A DNA stretch of 64,000 bases from Favolaschia claudopus. Lineage: Eukaryota > Basidiomycota > Agaricomycetes > Agaricales > Mycenaceae. The notes under the pieces are model-generated. The model did no database searches. It was given only the letters and a program-made list of their open reading frames with translations, and was not told the origin of the DNA. How positions within the stretch are numbered: position 1 is the stretch's first letter; each line of letters opens with the position of its first letter. The stretch spans positions 2,108,001 to 2,172,000 of the forward strand of contig JAWWNJ010000024.1 in assembly GCA_037176885.1 (NCBI GenBank), given 5' to 3'. The position numbers and the translations under genes are program-made. Of this stretch, positions 23,937 through 33,749 are shown one piece after another.

Positions 23937-25920
23937 ACATGGTACTGCGATGTAGAGAGGAGGAAGAGTGTCAATGGCGGGAGCCGATGGCAGGCTGACA
24001 GGGTGTGGATGCGGGGGGACGTCCCCATGCAAGATTGGCCTGGTATCTCAGTCGGTCTCGGTATTCCATCAGCAAAAAACAGGATGGATACGTACTGCTC
24101 GGGAGCCCCAGTACCCGTGGTACCCCGGTAGACAACCCCCCGTGTATGGAGGGCTACTGAGCTCTCTGCCAAGGCAACCAGCGGCTACCGACCCTCTCCG
24201 CCAGTGCTCAGTAGCCGCTGGTAGCTCCCCATATCCTACGCTACGGGATCTACTACGGGTACCACAGCTACTCATACAACACGTTCATTCATTATACACA
24301 TCCGGATTTGAAAACAAAAGATAAAGAACATTCCATTCATTGCAAACTACACATGCACGTACAGTTTACAGCCACACAAGCGAGCCCGAGGCATTCAAAA
24401 TTGATACAGCAACAAGTGGATTCATTCAAGACGGAGACTATAGGTGAATTGTGAGTAGCGGTACAGGAGCCAGACAACGAGAGCGTACCATGGTGTAACG
24501 AGACGACAGATTGGATTTAGAATATATTTGATAGAGCGTAAAACACCGCGACGTGCGGAGGGGACTAGAAGAACGGGTATCAAGGTGAGGTAGGTGGTAG
24601 AGAACAAGATGCTCACCCACATCCCAAATCCGCCGATTTTGGTCGCATAATTCCCAGTCAGCGGCCTACGACTGACACGTCATAGCATAGCTACCGTCGT
24701 CCTCCATATCCCGCTTCATTCTTTGTCGGTGTTGTCAATCCCGGGCACCTGGGCCTTGCGCGCGTCGTATTGTGCAGTGGTCCATGGCAGAAGCTCCTTG
24801 GGAGACGAGGTGCGGGGAGGAGGAAGGGCGAGGAAGATGCCATCTTGTTTCTATGCGGGTGTTGTTGAGGAGGGTTTGACGTGGGTTCGTTCGGAATTTG
24901 ACATTGATGGTGCGAGAAACGAGGAATCGTCGGAAATGGAGGGCAGCGATAAACTTGATACTTTGCGCGTTGAGGACTGGAGAGCTTGTATCACAGCAGT
25001 GAGCCTTCGTTACTTGAGGGGCTTGATGCCTCAAAGAACTTGACGGGAGGCTCTGACAAGGCTCTGGGGGCGGGTTGCTTCGAAGCGCTTTTGAAGTCGG
25101 TGGAGTAGCTGGAGGTGCTAAACGGGCTTGACGTAGACTGATAGACCGAAAACTGGGACTTCACGATGTGCTGGGCCCGCAAGCAGATGTTTGCAAGAGG
25201 GAAGAGTGAGAGCGGGATGGGGGGAAAGGAAGAAGAGCGACGTGGCCATGACAGATCATCAACCAACATTGCGCAATCGACACGTGATGTCGGAGTTTCA
25301 ATTGACTTAAATAAATTTTTGCAAATGACTCGGTGCAACGCGCTACTGAGGAAAGGCGAATTCAGCACTCATACTGCGATATATTACTTCTAGTAACCGT
25401 ACTCACCTTCCGCCACCCCAATAACTGCCATAACAGGAGAATATTTGGAAGATCGGCTATTGAGTGCTACCGGACCGGAAGTGATCGGGTACATGCCGCT
25501 ACTGATCATCCGCGTGTTTGCTCCCGGAGCTCTCTGCGGCTACTGATCTCCACCCCAATAGCTACCACGGCTACCAGGCGCTCATAGTTTTGGCCTGCGG
25601 CTACCCGACAAAACAGTGTTTGCTGATGTCTTCGCCCCCAACGCATGTCGATCCTCGGCTCGCGCTTCTCCCGCTCGGTGCGCCCACATTATCAAGAAAT
25701 GCAGCGTGGAGGGTGCCGAGGACGCGACACATGACTTGACGAGGAGAAAATCTTCCGGATTTAGGGAGGATATACAAGCCGGGGCACTTCCTTTTATAGC
25801 ACAAGTGAGGCACATTCATCCATTTTAGGGAATCTGCTGTTTGAGCGCAAATTTCTGGCAAATCTCCATCAACAGAGGCAGATTGATCATCAGAGTCCCG
25901 ACTTCAACCAAAAAAAATAT
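23937..25920. other. repeat-like region with a possible short gene on minus
   Basis: 24100-24275 and 25410-25620 are rich in GGTAGC, GTAGCCGC and GTACCCGTGG words on both strands, resembling degenerate ends of an old element; no matching TSD was found. On minus, 25368 down to 24422 holds open segments that could be exons of a small membrane protein (SPKELLPWTTAQYDARKAQV, then MWVSILFSTTYLTLIPVLLV), but splice joins could not be fixed. No family is recognised. Confidence 0.3.
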
Positions 25921-25924
25921 ACCT

Positions 25925-25998
25925 TGGCCTAACCCTAACCAAACCCTAACCCAAACCTTAACCCTAAACCACCCTAACCACCCTAACCTCTAACCAGC
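25925..25998 (+). repeat. degenerate CCCTAA (telomere-like) tract
   Basis: About ten CCTAACC/CCCTAA-related units in imperfect order (CTAACCCTAACCAAACCCTA...). TTAGGG is the usual telomere unit in basidiomycetes. A separate hairpin with arms GTTAGGGC and GCCCTAAC follows at 26030-26056. Confidence 0.6.
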
Positions 25999-26130
25999 TA
26001 GTCCTGCACTCAAATGTGAATTTCCGGAAGTTAGGGCGCGCTGCGCTTGCCCTAACTCCCTCGACAGCGGTAATTGATGGGCCTTCGGCAGTCCATATAT
26101 GGTATTGATTGATGATCTACTTGGACGTAC

Positions 26131-26199
26131 ATCTGCCTCATTTTGCGCTGATCTGCCTCACTTTGTCTGATCTGCCTCGCATCAAACTCACCTGCCTCA
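26131..26199 (+). repeat. short tandem repeat of an ATCTGCCTCA word, about 20-bp period
   Basis: Four occurrences at about 26131, 26151, 26170 and 26190 with variable spacers. No coding sequence was seen between 26060 and 26570. Confidence 0.6.
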
Positions 26200-26573
26200 C
26201 ATCAATTCACATCTGGGCCCGCCACTTTGTTAATCCTCGGATTTAGGTCTCCGCCCCTCTATTCTCGATGCTATGGCGGGTGGTGAGATTGACTGCAGCA
26301 ACGACATCTGCGAAATCCTTCTACAAGTCGGATATGTATTGCTTTGGCAGCTCGTGGTTGGGACGCCGGTGTGGTTCCCCGCTTTAGCCTGCGTTTGTCT
26401 CCATCGGTCCCACATTTACGATGTGACCACACCCTCATTCTTTGAGTGAGCGAAATATTGAAGCCTGGAGTCTGGACCAGACTCGAATGATAGCAATCGG
26501 GGCAAGGATTACTGACTTTGTTTGTTGAGGAGATAAATCGGGCTTTGTCGTGATATCACCTCATAAGTACTTC

Positions 26574-27206
26574 GACTTAGACTCGAACCAGTCGTTATTT
26601 TCCAAAGTCGACGGGGGTCGATCCATGGGGCGGTCAAATAACGACTGGAAGATAATCACCGGTGACATAGAGACACGGAGATTCCCGAGAATTGATCTCG
26701 GGACTTCGTCAAATTTTCGAGAGTCGCTTGCAAAAGTTTTTAGAACGGTAAATATAAGCATATGGACGGGTAGCTACTCAAAATCTAAGACTCCTGACGT
26801 GCTTGGATTTTTTTAACCGAAGCAACGAGTTCTCTATATACGATTTTGTGTGAGCCGAAAGGGACCGAAAGTACGCCAAGTAAAGCCGAAATGCTCACAT
26901 GCTTTGATTTCCCGAAACGGCCAAGAGAGAAACCTGAATAGCCTGGCATAGAATTCATTTAGAAAAAATCCAAGCATGTCAGGAGTCTTAGATTTTGAGT
27001 AGCTACCCGTCCATATGCTTATATTTACCGTTCTAAAAACTTTTGCAAGCGACTCTCGAAAATTTGACGAAGTCCCGAGATCAATTCTCGGGAATCTCCG
27101 TGTCTCTATGTCACCGGTGATTATCTTCCAGTCCCTCCGGTGTGATTCATCAAACGACTGTCTTTGAGGTTTCTACCCTTGGGACTGGCTCGAGTCTAAC
27201 TTCGAC
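26574..27206. mobile_element. foldback element with about 170-bp inverted arms
   Basis: Arms 26643-26814 and 26963-27133 are near-identical inverted repeats around a 148-bp spacer. Beyond a gap, further inverted segments exist at about 26574-26600 and 27180-27206 (GACTCGA / TCGAGTC blocks). No coding sequence is inside. It looks like a MITE or foldback transposon; boundaries and TSD are unclear. Confidence 0.7.
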
Positions 27207-27861
27207 TGTTTGAGGCTTGAAAGTTGAGGCAGCGTTGTTTGGTGTCAATAAACAGGCAAAAGATCAGATGACATCAAAATGACAAAATCGTCGTCTTAGC
27301 TGCTCTTGTCTTGCTTTCATCTGGCTTTCGTCATTGCTGCTGGAAGAAGGATGGAAGCTGGTCAGCGGAATCTGGCCGACATACACAAGGTAGAGGTGGT
27401 GGAGAGCATCGATCTGCTCAAAGCTAGTACTGCTCTTGAATTGCCTGGACCCAGCAGTGGTCAATGTCATTGGGAATGGACTGGGCAGGCCTTGCCTCGA
27501 GGAGCAGAAGGCTCCATTGCAGTTGCAATGATGACCTAAAAAGGTTAGTTGTGATAGAAGAGTAGAATTGCTAGCCTGTGCCAGGAAGATCTCGAGGCGA
27601 GACTTAACAGCGTCGCCTGCTGATTAAGGACAATACATGTATCAAATTATGGTGGACACCAAATATAACTCAAAGAATACCTTTCACATTAATGACATCA
27701 TAAATCTGACACCTAAATGTGACAAAGGAGTAGGGTAGGCTGAGGCTGAGGCTTGAAGTTGAAAGGAGAGACAAAAGGAAAGTATAAACTAGCTGTGAAC
27801 CACCGCAGATTATTTCCAAATAAACGGACATGCCACCCGTGTAAGGGCTGTTAAACTGTTA

Positions 27862-28272
27862 AACACGAGGCTAGTTATTTTAGTCAGGAATGATGTCAGC
27901 TGTGAAACATCTGTCAAACTATGCCATATTTGGAAAGATTCTCGCATGCATAAGCGCCGCAGACAATCTCCTGGAACTTGGTGAGATATGGAAGTCATAT
28001 TTTTACCCACACCTTGATGCTCCAAATGTATGCCCATTGAAACGCTGGATTGCTTAACACCCTAGTTGTGGGCACAGCACACTATGCTCTATAAAAAATG
28101 AAGTACAAAAAAGTGTTACCCAATTAAGTGTGTCAACAGTCAATGGGCATGTATAAGTTTCGGGAGATTGTCCACGACGCTTATGCATGTGAGAATCTGT
28201 CCAAATATGGCATAGTTTGATAGATGTTTCACAGCTGACATCATTCCTGACTAAAATAACTAGCCTCGTGTT
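27862..28272. mobile_element. second foldback/MITE with about 110-bp inverted arms
   Basis: The arm AACACGAGGCTAGTTATTTT... at 27862-27975 is repeated inverted, ending ...AAATAACTAGCCTCGTGTT at 28272, with about 190 bp between the arms. Several mismatches separate them. No TSD was recognised and no gene lies inside. It sits immediately upstream of the TPR gene and may hold its promoter. Confidence 0.65.
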
Positions 28273-28351
28273 CAACACCGCCACAGTGCTGCTGGTCTTA
28301 TATATGCAACGGCTGTTGCTCCCAGGCCTCCCTGACTTGTCTCTTGCTACT

Positions 28352-30552
28352 ATGTCTGAATTGGATACAGTGTCCGTGCATTATGTGATCTCTTCTCAAA
28401 ACTTTCTCTCATTGACTTTTCTAATTGACTTAGTATCACACTCTACGGTAAGCTCTGGTGAATATTAAGACCAAATTATACTCAGCTGTGTCCTTCATTC
28501 ATAGAGCTCCATATTGAGTCTCTGATATACCCACACAAGGACCTTCCAGAGGGGATGAAGATGTTTGCTCAGCTCATCATCAAAGAGCATATCTGGTTGC
28601 AAGCACTGGCAGTAGAACCAGAATCTGATGGAAAGAGCTGGAAATTCACACTTGAATGCAAGATGTGAGTAATTTTGGGAGACATTACAGAGTCATGCTT
28701 CAACTATTATCAGTCCACTTCAGGCTTCTATCTTCCAAGTCACATTCTTACGACACACTGAAGTGGACGGAACCAGGTTGGTTGGATATATAGAATTCCA
28801 AAAGCACAAGATTCTTGCACTCGAAGGGTCAAACATGGGTATCTAGTTGATTTTTATGCATCTTGATTACTAATGGTCGCAACCCAGTGGTTGTAAATCA
28901 ACTCAACACTGTGAATGCTGATGGTCCGTCCCTGAATCTGAGTGCTAGTTTTACATGTTCTCTGTCTCCACCCCACAACATACCCACGGATAATCTACTA
29001 GCCAGCAAAAGTGAGTTCCAACTTGCAGCCTTGCTCTCAATTACACATTGCTTGCACAGTTACATCTGTTGCACCCTTTCCTTCTTCGAGAGACATGCTA
29101 CAGGCCTACAGCAACTTAGAGAAGGCAGACTCTCTTGAGATCTGGGTAATGCATGAGAGGATTTTGCTAGGTTGTCCAGAAAGCAAGTCAAGGGCCATAG
29201 CACTCAATATGCTAGGCAGTATTAGTAAGAGGAGATACAAATCTTCCAGCTTCAGGCAGGATCTGAGCCAGGCAATCTGGGCCTACAGTGATGCAGTGAG
29301 GGACAACCCAATGTCGCCTATGTTCTCTAGTGATCTAGGAACAGCTTTGATGCTTCGGGTAAACAAATTCGGGAGACTGGAAGATATAACCAGAGCAGTT
29401 GACATGTTGCAACAGAGTGTAAATTTGACAACTGATGGGGAACCCAAGCAGGCTGGATGGCTAAACAACCTTGGTGTTGCTCTCATCAGCCGCTTCAAGC
29501 AGGTTGGAGATCTTGCCGATGTCAACCAGTCTATCACTCACCACACAGCTTCTATTGATCTTACTCCGGATGGTCATCCAGACATGCCCTCACGGCTGAG
29601 CAACCTTGGTGCTGCTTTTTCTACCCGTTTTGAGAAGCTTGGAGACCTTGCCGATCTGGAACAGTCTATCACTTATACGGCAGCTGCTGTTGGGCTCACT
29701 CCAGATGATCACACACAGAAGCCTACTTTCCTGATCAATCTTGGAAACTCTCTTGGCAAGCGCTTTGAGCAACTTGGCGAGCTTGCTGATCTCAGCCAGT
29801 CTATCACTTGGAAGGCAGCTGCTGTTGATCTCACTCCAGATAGGCATCCAGCCAAGCCCTCACGGCTGAGCAACCTTGGTGCTGCTTTTTGGACTCGTTT
29901 TGAGCAGTTTGGGGAGCATGCTGATCTCAACCAGTCCATCACTTACTACACAGCTTCTATTGATCTTATTCCAGATGGTCACCCAGGCAAGCCCTCGTGG
30001 CTGAGCAACCTTGGTGCTGCTTTTTCTACCCGTTTTGAGGAGCTTGGAGACCTTGCCGATCTGGAACAGTCTATCACTTATACGGCAGCTGCTGTTGAGC
30101 TCACTCCAGATGACCACACACAGAAGCCTACATTCCTACACAACCTTGGAAATTCTCTTGGCAAGCGCTTTGAGCAACTTGGCGAGCTTGCTGATCTCAG
30201 CCAGTCTATCACTTACCACACAGCTGCTGTTGATACAACTCCTGAGGGTCACATGGACAGGCCGATACTGCTGAGCAACCTTGGTATTGCTCTTAATGAC
30301 CGTTTTGGGCAACTTGGAGACCTTGCTGATTTGGAACAGTCTATCATTTACAACACAGCTGCTGTTGATCTCACTCCAGATGGTCATCCAGACAAACCCT
30401 CACGGCTAAGAAATGCTGGTGCTGGTTTTTGTACCCGATTCGAGCAGTTTGGAGAGTGTGCTGATCTCGATCAGTCTATCACTTACTACACAGCTGCTGC
30501 TGATCTCATTTCGAATGGTCATATAGACACCCCTTCAATGACCTTGCTTTAG
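28352..30552 (+). CDS. TPR-array protein with C2-like N-domain, probably truncated
   Basis: Introns at about 28447-28508, 28668-28712, 28838-28890 and 29010-29058 join exons in frame. The N-terminal part (LHIESLIYPHKDLPEGMKMF, LVGYIEFQKHKILALEGSNM) resembles a degenerate C2-type beta domain. From about 29170 on there is a tandem TPR-like array with a 45-residue period (SRLSNLGAAFSTRFEKLGDL, ADLEQSITYTAAAV, LTPDDHTQKP). In Agaricomycetes such arrays usually precede a C-terminal CHAT (caspase-like) peptidase domain or follow an NTPase. Here the frame ends at GHIDTPSMTLL, with minisatellite DNA directly after, so the effector end is missing. The start at 28352 and the first splice are tentative. 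Confidence 0.6.
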
Positions 30553-30660
30553 TAAGGTCCTTTCAGGTGACAATTCGACGCCCGAAACCTGCCAAAAACA
30601 AACAACCACAAACAGTTTCTCTACCAAAACAGGCAAAACACACTGCCCAGAAGGGCTAAT

Positions 30661-30802
30661 TGCCAAAACAGAGCAGTCCAAAACAAGGCTGCATGCCAAA
30701 ACAGGCAAGAGCTGTTGCCCAGAAAGGCTATTGCCAAAACAGAGCAGTCCCAAACAAGGCTGCATGCCAAAACAGGCAAGAGCTGTTGCCCAGAAAGGCT
30801 GA
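30661..30802 (+). repeat. 71-bp tandem repeat, two copies
   Basis: The unit starting TGCCAAAACAGAGCAGTCC recurs 71 bp later (30661 and 30732) almost unchanged. A partial copy precedes it. Confidence 0.85.
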
Positions 30803-30882
30803 CTGCCAGAACAGGTCAGGCCAGAAGGAGTCAAATCGGGTGCCGAGATGCATGTCTGCTAAATTGGGTCGAAACCAAACAT

Positions 30883-31190
30883 GTACAAACATTAGAGCGA
30901 GCCAAGCAGGTCGATATTCCCTGTCTGCCAGGAACAAACACGTACAAACATTAGAGCGAGTCAGGCAGGTCGATATTCCCTGTCTGCCAGGAACAAACAC
31001 GTACAAACATTAGAGCAAGTCAGGCAGGTCGATATTCCCTGTCTGCCAGGAACAAACACGTACAAACATTAGAGCGAGCCAGGCAGGTCGATATTCCCTG
31101 TCTGCCAGGAACAAACACGTACAAACATTAGAGCGAGCCAGGCAGGTCGATATTCCCTGTCTGCCAGGAACAAACACGTACAAACATCGT
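30883..31190 (+). repeat. 59-bp minisatellite, five copies plus a partial
   Basis: The unit begins GTACAAACATTAGAGCGAG and recurs at exactly 59-bp steps (30883, 30942, 31001, 31060, 31119, 31178) with few substitutions. The period is not a multiple of three, so it does not preserve a reading frame. Confidence 0.9.
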
Positions 31191-31671
31191 TTCAGAGTCA
31201 CGCGCGTCCTTTTCTCCTCCTCACTACAGCGAAGTTCTTCAGACTTGCAATGACTTCTTCCTCTTGGTCTCGTCAGTAATAAATAAACATACCGGTAATA
31301 ACGGATCGTTCGAAGCTTGGTTCGAAGCTCGCCTTACCTAACACTCTATCTAAATTAAGTTCACGCGTCCACCATTACTGGCATAGTACCCCGACACGCG
31401 TCTTACATTGTCTCCGCTTGCTAATTTCTTCGTTTCAACTCTTCAAACTCACAGACGGTCATGTCTCAGGGCGCTGAACCCAACTCTCGCGACGAAGAGA
31501 TGGAACATCCACCGTCTGTCGACACCGTAACCGCATGTGTGCTCCCTGACTTTTTCCAGACACTTGTCCTTCACTTCGGAACAGCTTCAAACAAACTGGA
31601 ATCTCGTCCGGTGCGTCTGCCTTTACAGCTAGTCCAGTTACTTCAGTGCTCCTGACCTTCTTAGTCTCCAT
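31191..31671. other. spacer and leader of the F-box/LRR gene
   Basis: Contains an open frame from 31461 (MSQGAEPNSRDEEM...) that could be a separate 5' exon or upstream open frame. None of its AG acceptors joins in phase to the 31672 frame, so it was not merged. Confidence 0.4.
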
Positions 31672-33408
31672 ATGAACTCACCGTGTTTCGAGTATCCCAT
31701 GGAACGCCCTATCACGGAAACGTCGTCTCAAACCATGCGATTCACATCGAACTCGTCCCCACTTCTCATTCAAGCCGCGCATGAATCTCGAAACCCACAT
31801 GTATCCGTCCTGGAAGCCCGTATTCGCAAATGGATGCCCATAGGCGAAGCTGCAGTATCTGCCTACGAACAGCAGGTCCAAAAAATGGAAAGAGACTTGC
31901 TCCTAGCGAAAATGAAGCTAGGATGGGCAAAACTTATTGTTACAGGCACAGAATCTGCGTTACATCCCATTTCTCGTATTCCATTGGAGATATGGATTCA
32001 CATCTTTACTTGGGCATACGGTCACGAAAACGAATGGCCTGTCGTGTCCTTAATCGACTTGAGTCAGGTCTGCAGGCACTGGAGACAGATGCTGACCAAC
32101 TCCGCAGCTGCCTCTCTTTGGAATCCTCTGCATCTGGGTGCAGGTGATTCTCTTGACAAGAAGTCGAAAAAACTTCAGTATATCACGGCTTCCGGCATTG
32201 TCGACGTCATTATGCCCACCGAACGGTCGCAACTGAACGAGAAGCTCCTGGTGACTATCTTTCGCCAACCGCTTCAGGATGCACCCATTCCTCGCATTCG
32301 GAACCTAGCTCTTCACGATTTCTATTCTCCGTCCGGCTACCTGGCACGATCTTTCTTTCATCAAACTGCGCCCCTTCCTGACATCGCCAATCTTTACGTC
32401 GTCGGACCTCCATGGAATACAGGACGTTACCCTTCCACAGAAGGCCTGCCCCACTGGGCCACGCATTTGGAGGAAAGCAATCTCCAACCTGAAATCCACA
32501 TCGAATCTGAAATGCAGTCCTTGACTTTGATTCAGACTTTCGAACCCGACCGCCGACTCCATATCTCTTGGTCTTCTTTGACTGTCTACGCCGAACTCAA
32601 CACGGCTCGCGCTGATGGGATGCTCCCCGCATCGCATTTACAGCGTCTCTCGTCCCTCACCAAACTCTCTTTGGGAGGAGTTTTCTTGCCGATCGGTGCG
32701 GATCGCGTCGAATTGCTTAGTCTGTCGTGCTTTGAATACATAGTTCCTTGGAAGTGGATCTCCGGGTCCACGACATTTCAAGGAATCGATTGCCCTAACC
32801 TAACTGAGTTGCACCTTTCAGGAAGCTCGGACAGGACCTTGCACGTCACGGAAGCTAGCCATCGATTTCACCAGGACCTAGAGGAATTCCTTCCTCGTTG
32901 CCCGCTCCTCCAGACTTTGGAAATTTCCCTTCCGGTCCCCTACTCCTTATCCGTCCTGCTTTCCCACCTCCGATCCTGTCCCTCTCTCCTTCGACTGGAT
33001 CTCGGTACCTGTCACACAGAGTGTGTCAACGAATTGTTCTTCCGGGAGTTGTGCGACCTCTCCTTGATTCCAAATCTTCGCTTCTTGAGATTATCTGAGG
33101 GCGGGTACTCGAGAACTCAAGCGAGCGCTATGGACGAAATCGGTTCCGAAGTGACAGTGATGCAAATGATTAGAACACGCTTCGAAAATAAATTGCAGTT
33201 TCTTTCCTTTACCCCCAAAGCCCAGGAGAGAAGGTGGCGTGCTGAACGTACCATACAGGAGTGGGAGCCAGAGTTTTCATCCAAATGGGATGATCCTCTT
33301 GGTCATGCCACGGGCTTTGAATGGAGTCTACCCCATGCAGCGCGACTAGCTATAGAACACTTCATGGCAACCCAAGCCATACGGACCATCGAACTTATGC
33401 CAGTATAA
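31672..33408 (+). CDS. F-box/LRR protein, intact
   Basis: 578 codons without introns. A helical coiled-coil-like stretch (residues about 45-95) precedes an F-box-like domain (HPISRIPLEIWIHIFTWAYG ... LIDLSQVCRHWRQMLTNSAA), the classical Agaricomycete layout. Leucine-rich repeats follow, e.g. HLQRLSSLTKLSLGGVFLPI, CPNLTELHLSG and CPSLLRLDLGTC. It is expected to act as a substrate receptor of an SCF (Skp1-cullin-F-box) ubiquitin ligase. ATG 31672 is the first in frame; the one at 31699 is an alternative. Unlike most other F-box copies in the window, its frame is undamaged. Confidence 0.8.
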   Translation: MNSPCFEYPMERPITETSSQTMRFTSNSSPLLIQAAHESRNPHVSVLEARIRKWMPIGEAAVSAYEQQVQKMERDLLLAKMKLGWAKLIVTGTESALHPISRIPLEIWIHIFTWAYGHENEWPVVSLIDLSQVCRHWRQMLTNSAAASLWNPLHLGAGDSLDKKSKKLQYITASGIVDVIMPTERSQLNEKLLVTIFRQPLQDAPIPRIRNLALHDFYSPSGYLARSFFHQTAPLPDIANLYVVGPPWNTGRYPSTEGLPHWATHLEESNLQPEIHIESEMQSLTLIQTFEPDRRLHISWSSLTVYAELNTARADGMLPASHLQRLSSLTKLSLGGVFLPIGADRVELLSLSCFEYIVPWKWISGSTTFQGIDCPNLTELHLSGSSDRTLHVTEASHRFHQDLEEFLPRCPLLQTLEISLPVPYSLSVLLSHLRSCPSLLRLDLGTCHTECVNELFFRELCDLSLIPNLRFLRLSEGGYSRTQASAMDEIGSEVTVMQMIRTRFENKLQFLSFTPKAQERRWRAERTIQEWEPEFSSKWDDPLGHATGFEWSLPHAARLAIEHFMATQAIRTIELMPV

Positions 33409-33749
33409 ACTCTGCCAGGCTAGTCACGCGCACTGAGTGTAGTTTTCGTCGAAAGGATTGCAACCCGTTTATCTTCGCTCCCGATAAGTACTACGCGTTG
33501 GCACCGTATCCGCTGTTTATTTGCTCTCTTACAAATTCTCGTCCTCACACACAATTCGCTGACCAAACGCGCATTCTATCACTTCAACTGACTACGCGCA
33601 TACTTCGTTACTTTCCATCAATTGAGTCTCTGTCTTTTCGCTTCCGTCTCCGCCTCTTCGTATGACATCGATGCCCTTCGCTTACGCGTCTCTAGCGGCA
33701 CCACTTTCGACATGCTGTCGTCGCTGTGATCTACGGTCCAGTTAGTCCT

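Noticed and set aside
24100..25620. A full-length hAT element bounded by GTAGCC-rich ends
   Set aside because: CACTG/CAGTG-like words exist near both sides, but their orientation and the lack of matching 8-bp flanks do not support one element.
26030..26056. Helitron 3' hairpin
   Set aside because: The hairpin is not followed by a CTRR end and no Rep/helicase gene of Helitron type is present.
30661..31190. CRISPR-like array
   Set aside because: Direct repeats are contiguous tandem copies without unique spacers, in a eukaryotic genome.
31461..31655. Separate small gene or first exon before the 31672 F-box gene
   Set aside because: No splice acceptor joins in phase and there is no motif; kept only as a possible upstream open frame.
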